A DNA stretch of 41,803 bases from NCBI GenBank assembly GCA_022684035.1, contig JAJHSB010000040.1, positions 1 to 41,803 on the forward strand. The letters run 5' to 3'. The translations under genes and the position numbers were made by a program. The notes under the pieces were generated by a model. The model had not been told where the DNA came from. It ran no database searches and worked only from the letters and a program-made list of their open reading frames with translations. Within the stretch, counting starts at the first letter, position 1. Each line of letters starts with the position of its first letter. This DNA is from Candidatus Acetothermia bacterium. Its GTDB lineage: Bacteria > Bipolaricaulota > Bipolaricaulia > UBA7950. Positions 25,792 to 34,507 of this stretch are shown here, piece after piece.

Positions 25792-26922
25792 ATGAAGAGA
25801 GACGAAGAGATGACCGGGGCACAGAGACCGGCAACAGAGAATACTGATACCAACCATATTTCACTACCTGACCGCACTGGCTCTACCAAATCAGAAAATA
25901 AGCGAGAAGAGGGCGGGCCCGTGACAGAAAAGACGATCGATTCGCTTCGCTTAACAGGGGAAGAAACAGCACTTCCTGCTGGTCATCCTAATTCGATTCG
26001 AAGTTACTTAGCAGAGATAAGCAGAATTCCACTCTTAGCCAAAGAAGATGAATGGCAGCTGGCGCAAATAATAGTACGAGGCAAAGAGGCAGAACAGCGA
26101 TTGCACGAAGCAAAAGCGAATAACGAGCTCACTCTGTCGCAAACCGAGATGGAAGTTCTGCAAGGTGTTGTTGAACAGAGTGAAGAAGCGCGGAACAAGT
26201 TAATCCTCTCCAATTTACGTCTTGTGGTGCATATTGCGAAAGGGTATCGCAATCGCGGGATTTCATTCCTCGACCTGATTCAGGAAGGGAATCTGGGACT
26301 GATGAAAGCAGTAGAGAAATTCGATCACACGCTGGGATTTAAGTTTTCCACCTATGCTACGTGGTGGATCAGGCAGGCAATCACACGGGCGATCGCTGAC
26401 TACTCACAGACAATCCGCATTCCCGTGCAGATGCTCGAAACAGCACGCGAGCTCAAACGGATCAAACAGGAGTATTTACATACACATGGCACCCCTCCTT
26501 CGTTGGAAATGCTTTCGCAGCTGACTGAAATGCCAATTATGAAAATAAAGAAAGTGGAAAATATATTTGAGTATACGACATCGCTGGAACGCCCGCTCAG
26601 CGATGAGGGTGACGAGACGATCAGCGATATGATCGCTGATGAATTCTCTCTCTCTCCAACAAAAGAGACATTCCGTCTCTGTATGACCGAAGAACTCGAC
26701 CGTGCCCTCGACTATCTTGATGAACGCGAAAAGATGATACTTAAGCTCCGTTACGGTTTGGAAGACGGCCATCCACGGACGCTCAAAGACGTGTCGAATG
26801 TATTCAATCTAACGCGTGAGCGCGTGCGTCAAATTGAAATTCGCGCGATTGAGAAGCTTAAGCATCCGGCTCGCAAAGAGGATCTCCAGCAATTCCGTGA
26901 TTTACTGTCGTGTGAGGAGTAA
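25792..26922 (+). CDS. rpoD: Primary RNA polymerase sigma factor
   Basis: 376 residues. Region 1.2 is at 67-97 (NSIRSYLAEISRIPLL), the 2.1-2.4 block at 135-203 (LSNLRLVVHIAKGYRNRG, GFKFSTYATWWIRQAITRA), region 3 from 210, the RPLSDEGDETISDMIAD stretch at 267-283, and region 4.2 at 328-358 (LKDVSNVFNLTRERVRQIE). Region 1.1 is replaced by a short charged tail. Promoters found in this window (TTGACA/TATAAT type) fit this factor. The start is ATG 25792 after GGGGGAGGAGGG. MiaA starts two bases after the stop. Confidence 0.96.
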   Translation: MKRDEEMTGAQRPATENTDTNHISLPDRTGSTKSENKREEGGPVTEKTIDSLRLTGEETALPAGHPNSIRSYLAEISRIPLLAKEDEWQLAQIIVRGKEAEQRLHEAKANNELTLSQTEMEVLQGVVEQSEEARNKLILSNLRLVVHIAKGYRNRGISFLDLIQEGNLGLMKAVEKFDHTLGFKFSTYATWWIRQAITRAIADYSQTIRIPVQMLETARELKRIKQEYLHTHGTPPSLEMLSQLTEMPIMKIKKVENIFEYTTSLERPLSDEGDETISDMIADEFSLSPTKETFRLCMTEELDRALDYLDEREKMILKLRYGLEDGHPRTLKDVSNVFNLTRERVRQIEIRAIEKLKHPARKEDLQQFRDLLSCEE

Positions 26923-26924
26923 CG

Positions 26925-27851
26925 ATGCAGCAGGTGGTGGTAATTTGCGGCCCCACCGGTGTCGGTAAGAGTGAGATTGGTGTAGCACTGGCAGAGCTGA
27001 CAAACGGAGAGGTGATCTCCGCTGATTCGCGTTCTTTCTTTCGTGGTCTCGATATTGGCACTGACAAACCATCACCGGATGTGGTGCGACGTATTCCACA
27101 TCATTTAATCGATATTGTTGAGTTTAATCAGCCCTATGATGTGATGCACTTTCGCGGTGATGTAGATAGATTAATCAAGGAGATAGACGGTCGCGGGAGA
27201 ATGCCGCTCATCGTCGGAGGAGGAACACTATATTTACGAGTGATCCTCCAGGGAATTTTTCAAGGACCGTCCGCTGACACCTCACTTCGACAACGGCTGA
27301 GTAACAGCTCGCTTGTCGAGCTATACACTCAACTACAAGAGGTTGATCCGATTGCGGCGGCGCGGATTCATCCGCACGACCGTCATCGCATAATTCGCGC
27401 GTTGGAAGTGCATCATTTGACTGGGAGACCAATCAGTGAGTTACAGCAAGAGGCATTGCCGTTGTCGTACGATTTTTATACGATTGGGCTGAGAATGGAC
27501 AAAGAATTACATCGACAGATACTCAAAGCGCGGATCGATCGCATGCTCGATCAAGGGCTACTTGCTGAAGCGATTTTGCTCAAAGAGAAAGGGATTATGC
27601 CCCATATGCAGACCTATCGCACAATCGGATATGAAGAGTTGTTCAGTTACATCGAAGGCAAGCTTTCTTTTGCTGATGCGCTTGCTGCAATGAAGCGCAA
27701 TACGATCCGCCTTGCACGGCGCCAATTGGCCTGGTTTCAGCGCGAAGCAGCGCAATGGATAGATGTGACGGGGCGATCAGCATTGGACGTAGCAATGGAG
27801 ATCAAACAGAAAATTACCGGTCAGATTGAGCTCCCGTACATTCGGCAATGA
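26925..27851 (+). CDS. miaA: tRNA dimethylallyltransferase
   Basis: Adds a dimethylallyl group to A37 of tRNAs reading UNN codons. 308 residues. The P-loop GPTGVGKSE lies at 9-17, followed by ISADSRSFFRGLDIGTDKP (usually SQVY or SRQVY, here SRSFF) and PLIVGGGTLYLR. The C-terminus has TIRLARRQLAWFQRE. The SD (GAGGAG) lies in the end of rpoD. Confidence 0.95.
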   Translation: MQQVVVICGPTGVGKSEIGVALAELTNGEVISADSRSFFRGLDIGTDKPSPDVVRRIPHHLIDIVEFNQPYDVMHFRGDVDRLIKEIDGRGRMPLIVGGGTLYLRVILQGIFQGPSADTSLRQRLSNSSLVELYTQLQEVDPIAAARIHPHDRHRIIRALEVHHLTGRPISELQQEALPLSYDFYTIGLRMDKELHRQILKARIDRMLDQGLLAEAILLKEKGIMPHMQTYRTIGYEELFSYIEGKLSFADALAAMKRNTIRLARRQLAWFQREAAQWIDVTGRSALDVAMEIKQKITGQIELPYIRQ

Positions 27852-28218
27852 ACATAAAAAATAGCGTAGCGGCCAAATTTTGTAAACTCCGGAATAGCGC
27901 TGAATGATCTGGTCTTTAATTTAGCTCTGCTCGCTTGTAGTTGCATGGTGCACCTTGTTTATTAAAGTTCTTTTGATTATAATCGTTATAAATAGGTGCG
28001 TATAGAGCAAGATTCTATTATTGGGTAACGATTGCGCAACAGACTGTCGACATTGCCAGGCAAAGATGGTAAGCTTTCGTTGAATTAAGTCTATCTCGTG
28101 GTTGACTCCATTCAGAAGGAGATTTATAAGGTATTTGGTGATCATACTGCTATCTCTGGCGGAGAGTATTGATCCCAACTGGTAATTTTTACTTTTAGAA
28201 AGAGGGAGAAGGCAGACT
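27852..28218 (+). other. Intergenic region and leader of the carboxyltransferase gene
   Basis: After the promoter at 27955-27983 there is a leader of about 225 nt. It contains AAGGAG at 28116-28121 and a possible 16-codon ORF (TTG 28135, LVIILLSLAESIDPNW) that ends 30 nt before the main SD. A leader peptide is possible but unsupported. No known riboswitch is recognised. Confidence 0.35.
27955..27983 (+). promoter_or_regulatory. Promoter for the carboxyltransferase-AccB fusion gene
   Basis: -35 TTGTTT, 17-bp spacer, perfect -10 TATAAT. Confidence 0.65.
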
Positions 28219-30066
28219 GTGAAAGAGATTAAGATTATGGATACAACGCTGCGTGATGGCCACCAGTCATTATGGGCGACCCGCATGAGGACAGCTGAGA
28301 TGCTTCCTATCATCAACCAGCTTGATCGGGTCGGTTACTGGTCGCTAGAAACCTGGGGCGGAGCCACCTTTGACGTACCATTACGCTTTTTGGATGAAGA
28401 TCCATGGGAACGATTGTACGAACTGCGTAAACGAACAGAGAACACGCAATTGCAGATGTTATTGCGCGGTCAGAATATCGTTGGTTACCGTATTTACCCT
28501 GATGATCTGCTGCAAGCATTTATTGAACGGGCGGCAAAAGGAGGAATCGATGTTTTCCGCATCTTTGACGCGCTCAATGATATTCGTAATTTAGCGGCAG
28601 CGATCCGCTTTGTCAAAGAGACCGGTAAGCATGCTCAAGGGACAATTTGCTATACAATCAGTCCGGTTCATACCATCGATCAGTACCTGAAGTCTGCACG
28701 CGAGCAGGTAGCAGAAGGAATCGATTCGATCTGCATTAAAGATATGGCAGGAATACTCGCGCCTGATGTCGCTTATAAGCTGGTCGCTGCGTTGAAAAAC
28801 GAGTTTTCTATCCCTGTGCATCTACATTGCCATGCCTCAAGCGGCATGGCGGTGGTAGCTTATCTAAAAGCGATCGAAGCGGGAGTCGATATTATTGACT
28901 GTGCGCACGCACCGCTTGCCGGTTACACATCACAGCCGGCTGTGGAGACGCTCGTTGCTCTCCTTGCGGGGACGGAACATGATCCACGTTTCGATCTCGA
29001 ATTGATCGAAGAAATTTCGCAATATCTGGCGGATCTCGTCACTAAATGGAAAATGACGCGTGATGCCGCAATCGATCGCACAGTGATTGCCCATCAAATT
29101 CCCGGTGGAATGACAACCAATCTGAGCCGCCAATTACAAGAACAAGGAGCAGCAGACCGGCTTGCCGAAGTATTAGAAGAAGTTCCTCTGGTGCGTGCCG
29201 AGTTGGGATACCCACCGCTTGTCACACCGACAAGTCAGATTATCGGTGCACAAGCAGTTTTCAACGTCTTAACCGGTGAGCGTTATAAGATAGTTCCGCA
29301 AGAGGTACAAGACTATGTCAAAGGCCTTTATGGTCGTCCTCCCGGACCGATTAGCGATGAGATAAGAGCAAAGATCATCGGTGATGCCGAAGTGGTAATG
29401 ATCCGCCCGGCTGACCTGCTGGAACCGGCCATGAAACGCGCCCGCCAGGAATTACCGCCAGAGTTAATCGATAAAGAAGAAGATATAATATCTTATGCTA
29501 TCTTTCCGGAGATCGCGCGTCGTTTCTTTGAAAGACGCCACAAACCATCCACCGAGAGGGGAGAGAGAGAAGAGGAAATGAACGAAACTAAAGACTCACC
29601 ATCAGTTAATTCTAATGCAACCAAGGTGATTCGAGAGCTGATTGAACTCACCATCAAAAATAATATCACTGAACTTGAGTGGGAACATGCAGATACAAAA
29701 GTCAAAATACGCCGTGGTGGATCTGCCCTCCCTCCTGTAGTAGTGAGTAGCGCAACGACGGCAGAGAGTGTGTCACCGGTCGTGCAGACTGAAACGATCG
29801 CTGTCGAAAGAGCGACTAAATACGAAGAGATCACCGCGCCACTTGTCGGAATCTTCTATCGTAGACCGGCTCCCGATCAACCGCCGTTTGTCGAGCAAGG
29901 AGATATTGTTAAAACTGGGCAGACAGTCTGCATCGTCGAAGCGATGAAGTTGAAGAACGAAATCCAGGCCAAAAAAGAATGCCGGATAATGGAGATCGTT
30001 GTCGATAACGCAACACCAGTTGAGTACGGTCAAGTACTCTTTCGCGTTGAACCTATTACCAAATAG
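28219..30066 (+). CDS. Biotin-dependent carboxyltransferase (PycB/OadA type) fused to an AccB-type biotin carrier
   Basis: 615 residues. Residues 1-453 form the pyruvate/oxaloacetate carboxyltransferase: MDTTLRDGHQSLWATRMRT, RIFDALNDIRN, the metal and active-site Lys in CIKDMAG, HLHCHASSGMA and GTPTSQ-like VTPTSQ. Residues 454-615 look like a complete acetyl-CoA carboxylase biotin carrier: the AccB N-terminal IRELIELTIKNNITELEWE, a linker, then the biotinyl domain with EAMKLKNE (biotin at K577). The start is GTG 28219. An internal ATG (29578) has AGAGGAA just upstream, so free carrier might also be made. The reaction could be oxaloacetate decarboxylation, pyruvate carboxylation or another transcarboxylation; no biotin carboxylase or sodium pump gene is in the window. 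Confidence 0.9.
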   Translation: MKEIKIMDTTLRDGHQSLWATRMRTAEMLPIINQLDRVGYWSLETWGGATFDVPLRFLDEDPWERLYELRKRTENTQLQMLLRGQNIVGYRIYPDDLLQAFIERAAKGGIDVFRIFDALNDIRNLAAAIRFVKETGKHAQGTICYTISPVHTIDQYLKSAREQVAEGIDSICIKDMAGILAPDVAYKLVAALKNEFSIPVHLHCHASSGMAVVAYLKAIEAGVDIIDCAHAPLAGYTSQPAVETLVALLAGTEHDPRFDLELIEEISQYLADLVTKWKMTRDAAIDRTVIAHQIPGGMTTNLSRQLQEQGAADRLAEVLEEVPLVRAELGYPPLVTPTSQIIGAQAVFNVLTGERYKIVPQEVQDYVKGLYGRPPGPISDEIRAKIIGDAEVVMIRPADLLEPAMKRARQELPPELIDKEEDIISYAIFPEIARRFFERRHKPSTERGEREEEMNETKDSPSVNSNATKVIRELIELTIKNNITELEWEHADTKVKIRRGGSALPPVVVSSATTAESVSPVVQTETIAVERATKYEEITAPLVGIFYRRPAPDQPPFVEQGDIVKTGQTVCIVEAMKLKNEIQAKKECRIMEIVVDNATPVEYGQVLFRVEPITK

Positions 30067-30069
30067 AGT

Positions 30070-30184
30070 TGCTAAAAAGGATTCAAGGGTTTATTTTTAG
30101 TAAGGATTTTATAAGCATTTCCCTCGACTCCTTGCCCTGTACTTGATACAGGGTTTGACCCCTCTAATCCTCATGATCTTACCA
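30070..30184 (+). repeat. Dispersed repeat C, copy 1
   Basis: About 115 bp that match the reverse complement of 36308-36430 at high identity. It contains a perfect stem CCCTGTA/TACAGGG (30135-30141 and 30147-30153). The other copy has CCCCGTA/TACGGGG, a compensatory change. Bases 30185-30385 hold nothing recognised. Confidence 0.8.
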
Positions 30185-30385
30185 TTTTTTTGGAAATAAT
30201 CCATAAATAGAGTATTCCACGAGGCCGCGTCCCAACAAACCACGGGTGAACACATAGATACACCTCTACTACATTTGATTTTCCGACTTCAGTCTCGTGA
30301 CAAATCTCTTATTTTTATCACGTCTAAGATAGATTATTTTAGGAAAAATACAAAATGATAAGAGGACAAATAGATCGGGGGTGAA

Positions 30386-30474
30386 AATTCGGTTCCGATA
30401 ATGGCAAACCTCACTAAACTTGAAGTGGGGGACGCAAAGCTCCGGGCCTGCGATGGTGGCCGAGCTACCGAAGA
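30386..30474 (+). promoter_or_regulatory. Cyclic di-GMP-I (GEMM-I) riboswitch
   Basis: All core elements are present in order: P1 strand TTCGGT (30388-30393), GGCAAACC (30403-30410), a small hairpin, GGGGACGCAAAGC (30428-30440), the CCGGGCCT segment (30442-30449), GGTGGCCGAGC, and the closing P1 strand ACCGAA (30467-30472). These align with the Vibrio Vc2 aptamer consensus from memory. The aptamer ends just before the GTG start of the secreted protein, so control of translation is likely, though no clear anti-SD or terminator is seen. Confidence 0.85.
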
Positions 30475-30479
30475 ACCAA

Positions 30480-31001
30480 GTGAAAAGACGCACACTCGTA
30501 ATACTTGCTGCTCTCGTGGCATCTTTTGCAATACCGATTTGCGCCGCAACTTCGGTTTCAGTAGACGTGCAAGTGAGCTGGACGATTCTTCCGTTCCAAT
30601 CACTTACACTTGCAGGGAGCAATAGCTGGGGCGAAGAAGTAACGGTTAGAGTTGATTTTCCGCAGCCGACCGCAGCTGATCTATCAGTAGGGTTTATCGA
30701 GATACGCGGTGCGCTCTCGCTGGTGGCACGGAGCAATATACCATGGGTTGTTAAAGTACGTGCAATGGAAAGCGATCTCGGAACAAGTTACGATGGTACA
30801 TTCACCAAACCCCTTCATAATTTCCTTCTGCGGGCAAATAGCGGGCATTATTTTACATTGGCAAATTACGATCAAATTATCATTGAAGGTCAACCTGGAG
30901 TACATCCGATTACGATTGATTACAAAATCTTGTTTGACCAAGTAACTCATCGTGCTGGCAACTACGGAGTAACTTTAGTCTACACAATCACAACGAGATG
31001 A
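30480..31001 (+). CDS. Secreted beta-rich protein under c-di-GMP control
   Basis: 173 residues from GTG 30480. The frame is open back to 30420, but that part is the riboswitch, so longer starts (TTG 30420, ATG 30453) are rejected. The GTG gives a textbook signal peptide (MKRRTLVILAALVASFAIPICA). The mature part is rich in beta strands (SVSVDVQVSWTILPF, ITIDYKILFDQ, YGVTLVYTITTR) and has no Cys or membrane anchor. The shape recalls small adhesin or pilin-like sandwiches, but no family is recognised. c-di-GMP control suits a matrix or surface protein. Confidence 0.72.
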   Translation: MKRRTLVILAALVASFAIPICAATSVSVDVQVSWTILPFQSLTLAGSNSWGEEVTVRVDFPQPTAADLSVGFIEIRGALSLVARSNIPWVVKVRAMESDLGTSYDGTFTKPLHNFLLRANSGHYFTLANYDQIIIEGQPGVHPITIDYKILFDQVTHRAGNYGVTLVYTITTR

Positions 31002-31019
31002 GGCAATCCTCCTTATCGA

Positions 31020-31063
31020 GCGAGCGGGATAGATGAAACGGATCATCCCGCTCGCTTCTTTTT
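31020..31063 (+). terminator. Rho-independent terminator
   Basis: A perfect 11-bp GC-rich stem (GCGAGCGGGAT with ATCCCGCTCGC, 14-base loop) followed by TTCTTTTT. It ends the secreted protein transcript. Confidence 0.9.
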
Positions 31064-31232
31064 CAGCTCTTCCTTGTTAAGGCGGAATCACCGGTCTATT
31101 CATCAACGGGTTTGACGTGCGTTGCAATGCCGCCTGAAAACAAACTTTGCTTGGTCACAAACAGGCAAATGAATTAACCCATTTGCTTGATTCCTTACCA
31201 ATTGCAGTTTAAGATAATCTCCGAGGTGGATA

Positions 31233-31940
31233 TTGAGAACGGAGATTGATCTACTCCTGGAAATACAGGCAATTGACGACCAGCGTCGCGATCTTGCTGT
31301 GGCGATCAACCGTAAATGTACTGAAAAAGAGCGACTGCAGCAGTACTTGAGCGACGAAGAAAGACGGTTGGAAGAATGGCATACTGAATTAACAGAACTG
31401 ACTCGTCGCAGTCGCCAGAAGAATCTTGAAGTCGACACCTTAGCAGACCAGATCACTAAAATGCAACAGCGCCTCAATCACAGTATCATCAGCTTCAAGG
31501 AGACAGAGGCACTGCAAATCAAGCTCGCCGGCGAAAGAAAACGCGTCGATCAGATGGAAGATGAGGCACTCAACTTAATGGAGCGAATCGATGCAATGCG
31601 GAAGGAGACACCGGCGAAAGAAGCGGATTTCGTGCAACTGACGGAAAGAATCGCCGCACAGATAAGGACTATCGACACTGAAATAACCGGCTGGAGAGAT
31701 AAAATTACGGCACAAGAGAGAGAGCGAGAAAAACTGTGTGATAGAGTTCAGAAGCAGCTTCTTGCTCACTACAACCGGCTGCGCAACGAATTTGACGACC
31801 CAGTGGTAGAGATTCGGGATGGAACATCGTGTCAAGGTTGCAATTTGACGATACATGCAAACATAGTGGAGAAAGCTCGCACCGAAACAGAGATAGTATT
31901 CTGCGAAAATTGCTCGCGTCTTCTCTATTACCGGCGATAA
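31233..31940 (+). CDS. Coiled-coil zinc-ribbon protein (DUF164 type)
   Basis: 235 residues. Residues 1-185 form a long antiparallel coiled coil (heptads rich in Leu, Ile, Glu and Arg), and the C-terminus holds a C4 zinc ribbon (CQGC ... CENC, about residues 198-222). This is the DUF164/C4-type zinc ribbon family with proposed nucleic-acid or chaperone roles. The start is TTG 31233 with GAGGTGG upstream. It precedes rnpB in several bacteria by family knowledge; here one gene lies between. Confidence 0.85.
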   Translation: MRTEIDLLLEIQAIDDQRRDLAVAINRKCTEKERLQQYLSDEERRLEEWHTELTELTRRSRQKNLEVDTLADQITKMQQRLNHSIISFKETEALQIKLAGERKRVDQMEDEALNLMERIDAMRKETPAKEADFVQLTERIAAQIRTIDTEITGWRDKITAQEREREKLCDRVQKQLLAHYNRLRNEFDDPVVEIRDGTSCQGCNLTIHANIVEKARTETEIVFCENCSRLLYYRR

Positions 31941-32611
31941 TTCTGACTGGTATCTTTATTTACGGTAATAGTAATCCTCTCCTCCCGCGGCCGATTGGGA
32001 TGTTGAATGATTACGCCAACATCCTTGATCACCACCGTCGCAGGGCTCTTCTCTCTCTGATCGAAGAGGCGCGTGAGAGATTTGCGATCGATGTTTACCT
32101 CCTATTTAGTTGGGAGGATCCATTTGCGGATATCGATCGCTTTGCGGATGCAATACTCGATTTTTGGAATCTGGAAAGACGCGATGTTCTGCTGGGCGTC
32201 TTTGTGCGGTATGGCAGGCGCTGGGAAGGAAGGATCGTGGCCGGTAAAAGCCTGGTACGGCGTTATCCGCTGCTCGCTTCAACAGTCGAAGAAGAGATCA
32301 CCTTCTTTATCCGTCATCATGAAGTGGCACGGGCGGCAGAGGAACTCTTCACGCAAATCACTGCTTTTTTCGCTCTGCCACCGGTGGTTGCCCCGCCGGT
32401 GAATGAAGACCGGCCTACCCGGGTGTGGATTATCTTCGTGATCGTCGGGACAACTCTTCTTCTCTTATTTATTATCAGACGTATATGCCCGCGCTGTATA
32501 ATGATTCTCGTTAGACGGCGCAGCACCCCCTCTGCTTTACCACAGAGAGAGAAAGTGATATACTATTGTCGTCGCTGCGGGTACATACGGATACGCCGCA
32601 GAGAGGGTTAG
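31910..32611 (+). CDS. TPM-domain membrane protein
   Basis: The TPM domain occupies about residues 20-150 (LNDYANILDHHRRRALLSLIEEA, DVLLGVFVRYGRRWEGRIVAGK). TPM domains are found in photosystem II repair factors and in membrane proteins of unknown role. An N-terminal signal or anchor (LLASSLLPAIILTGIFIYG), a second helix (VWIIFVIVGTTLLLLFIIRR) and a C-terminal CPRC/CRRC zinc ribbon complete it. The open frame extends back to 31829, but TTG 31910 is the likely start, inside the end of the zinc-ribbon gene. The last five codons lie in the RNase P RNA stem. Confidence 0.72.
   Translation: MLASSLLPAIILTGIFIYGNSNPLLPRPIGMLNDYANILDHHRRRALLSLIEEARERFAIDVYLLFSWEDPFADIDRFADAILDFWNLERRDVLLGVFVRYGRRWEGRIVAGKSLVRRYPLLASTVEEEITFFIRHHEVARAAEELFTQITAFFALPPVVAPPVNEDRPTRVWIIFVIVGTTLLLLFIIRRICPRCIMILVRRRSTPSALPQREKVIYYCRRCGYIRIRRREG
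32536..32564 (+). promoter_or_regulatory. Promoter for rnpB inside the TPM gene
   Basis: -35 TTTACC, 17-bp spacer, TGA extended element, -10 TATACT. Predicted start near 32571, about 26 bases before the RNA 5' stem. Confidence 0.6.
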
Positions 32612-32924
32612 AGGGCCGCGCGGAAAAAGAAAATTCCGTGAGGAAAGTCCGGACTCTATAGGGCAGACCACTGAGGAAATCTCAGCAGGGGAGACTCTGG
32701 GAAAGTGCAACAGAGAGTAGACCGCCTAAGGTGTAAACCGGTAAGGGTGAAACGGTGGTGTAAGAGACCACCAGCGGTCCGGGTGACCGGGCCGGCTCGG
32801 TAAACCCTGGTTAGAGCAAGGTCAAATAAGAGGGCGAGTTGAGGGCTGCCCGCCCAAGCCTTCGGGTAGACCGCATAGATAGATGGCCCCCCACGACAGA
32901 ATCTGGCTTATTGCCCTCTCTGCG
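32597..32924 (+). ncRNA. rnpB: RNase P RNA, type A
   Basis: The catalytic RNA that removes tRNA 5' leaders. The signatures are GAGGAAAGTCCGGACTC (P4/J region), GGTGAAACGGTGG, ATAGATGGCC and GACAGAATCTGGCTTA. An 11-bp P1 stem (CGCAGAGAGGG at 32597-32607 with CCCTCTCTGCG at 32914-32924) fixes the ends. The length of about 328 nt is on the short side for type A. The 5' strand overlaps the last codons of the TPM gene. Confidence 0.96.
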
Positions 32925-33028
32925 CGTAAAAAATAGGTTTGGAAACAGTTTAAGGTTCGGAGTTAGGAGAGTCGAAGAAGAAGGTTCATGGTTAAGATCT
33001 CGATCCTTAATCCCCACTCCTTCTTCTG

Positions 33029-33282
33029 TCATTGCGAGAGTTCAGAGAACTCATGGCGATCTTGTCATGTCCATGGCATCATTATCCCTGTAGGGGCAGG
33101 CCCCTGTGCCTGTCCCCCAAATGGGCAACCACAGGGGGTTGCCCCTACAACTAGGCTAAAGCAACGGGATTGCTTCGCAGACTCGCAATGACAAAGGAAG
33201 GTAATTCGCAATGATCTACGAAGAGACTCGCAATGACAGAAGGAGCACGGTATGCCTTCTTTTTCTTGTCAGTCATTGCGAG
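33029..33282. repeat. Cluster of TCATTGCGAG inverted motifs
   Basis: TCATTGCGAG at 33029 and 33273 and its reverse complement CTCGCAATGA at 33182 and 33227 enclose a long hairpin at 33090-33148 (stems GTAGGGGCA/TGCCCCTAC and CCCCTGTG/CACAGGGG). These are of the dispersed palindromic kind. Bases 32925-33419 hold no gene. Confidence 0.75.
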
Positions 33283-33419
33283 TTTGCAAAGTAATCTCAA
33301 ATGGTTCGGAAAAGAGTTGAGGAAATGTAGGAGCAGATAAGTGGCAGCAGTCAACGGCCGTCAGCAGACAGAAGAGAGAAGTCGGCAAATGAATATACAA
33401 ATAACTGTAATATTATCGC

Positions 33420-33803
33420 GTGAATCGTAATAAGATCATCAACCGAAAGACTATCTGGAAACCTCTTCTTCTCGTTTATGCGTTTGCGTTGCTCGTCTTA
33501 GCTCTCATACCACTCGATATGGAACGACCGTTTCTCGCAGTCGAAGGAGGAGATAAATTAGTCCATTTTCTCCAGTTCTTTCTCTTTTTTCTTTTCGCGA
33601 TGCGCGCGCTTCCAACCCGCGGACTTGTCGCAGTGCTTGTTTTAACAGCAAGTTATGGCACAGTTCTCGAACTGTTGCAATTTGTATCACCGACCCGTGT
33701 GATCTCGTTTACCGATTGGGTAGCTAATTTAGGTGGAGGAGTCGGCGGACTGCTCGCTATGGGCATTTTTCGTTGTGGAAAAGAAAGAAGAAAAGAGATA
33801 TAA
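33420..33803 (+). CDS. VanZ-like membrane protein
   Basis: 127 residues with four helices. The VanZ-family features are DKLVHFLQFF after the first helix and ELLQFVSPTRVISFTDWVANLGGG near the third. Family members include the teicoplanin resistance factor VanZ, but most have unknown roles in the cell envelope. The start is GTG 33420 with no visible SD. It precedes the YugP-like peptidase by 32 bp. Confidence 0.8.
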   Translation: MNRNKIINRKTIWKPLLLVYAFALLVLALIPLDMERPFLAVEGGDKLVHFLQFFLFFLFAMRALPTRGLVAVLVLTASYGTVLELLQFVSPTRVISFTDWVANLGGGVGGLLAMGIFRCGKERRKEI

Positions 33804-33835
33804 TTATTACAGATCTTAAACTGAGGTGAAAAAAT

Positions 33836-34507
33836 ATGTTATGGCTATTAATGGGCCCGGAAATATTTATTCTGATTCCCGCATTGATCCTCGCTGGTTA
33901 CGCGCAATACAAAGTTAAGTCGACTTACGCGAAATATGCACGTATACGTACGGCGAAAGGAGTATCAGCCGGTGCAGCAGCTAAACAGCTGCTCGACCGT
34001 GCCGGGATCAACGATGTGAAGATTGAACGAGCACACCGAGTACTGGGAGATCACTATGATCCTCGTCACAAAGTGCTGCGGCTCTCGGATCCTAATTCTT
34101 CTTCTGTCGCTGCAGTTGGAGTGGCTGCACACGAAGTCGGGCATGCTATCCAGCATGCGCATGGTTATCAGCCGTTGGCTGTCCGTACGTTGATGGTTCC
34201 AATGGCTAATATCGGTTCGCAACTTGCTTTTCCCCTCTTTTTTATTGGGCTACTCTTCCATAATCCGCTCCTTGTCGATATTGGCATAATCGCATTCTCT
34301 GCGGCTGTCTTATTCACTCTGGTGACACTACCTGTAGAATTTAATGCCAGCAGCAGAGCAATCGAAGTCCTTCGATCGAGTTATATCGTTTCGGAGACCG
34401 AAATAGGTGCGGTAAAGCGTGTTCTCACCGCCGCGGCCCTCACCTATGTAGCAGCAGCAGCAATGGCAGTCTTGCAATTAATCATGCTCCTGTCGCGACG
34501 GCGATGA
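33836..34507 (+). CDS. Membrane zinc metallopeptidase, YugP-like
   Basis: 223 residues. HEVGH (H99-H103, in VAAHEVGHAIQHA) is the zinc-binding motif. Helices at both ends and in the middle place it in the membrane. Family members are of unknown substrate. The start is ATG 33836 with GAGGTG. Its stop overlaps rpe by four bases. Confidence 0.88.
   Translation: MLWLLMGPEIFILIPALILAGYAQYKVKSTYAKYARIRTAKGVSAGAAAKQLLDRAGINDVKIERAHRVLGDHYDPRHKVLRLSDPNSSSVAAVGVAAHEVGHAIQHAHGYQPLAVRTLMVPMANIGSQLAFPLFFIGLLFHNPLLVDIGIIAFSAAVLFTLVTLPVEFNASSRAIEVLRSSYIVSETEIGAVKRVLTAAALTYVAAAAMAVLQLIMLLSRRR

Noticed and set aside
25694-25846. A 50-codon ORF (MDVIIDVDTAICMKYEIVD...) bridging dnaG and rpoD
   Set aside because: It has no SD, its 3' third is an out-of-frame read of the rpoD start, and the repeated charged residues come from the rpoD SD region.
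33029-33282. Regularly spaced TCATTGCGAG motifs as a CRISPR array
   Set aside because: The motifs are only 10 bases long, alternate in orientation and have unequal spacing. They are dispersed palindromes.
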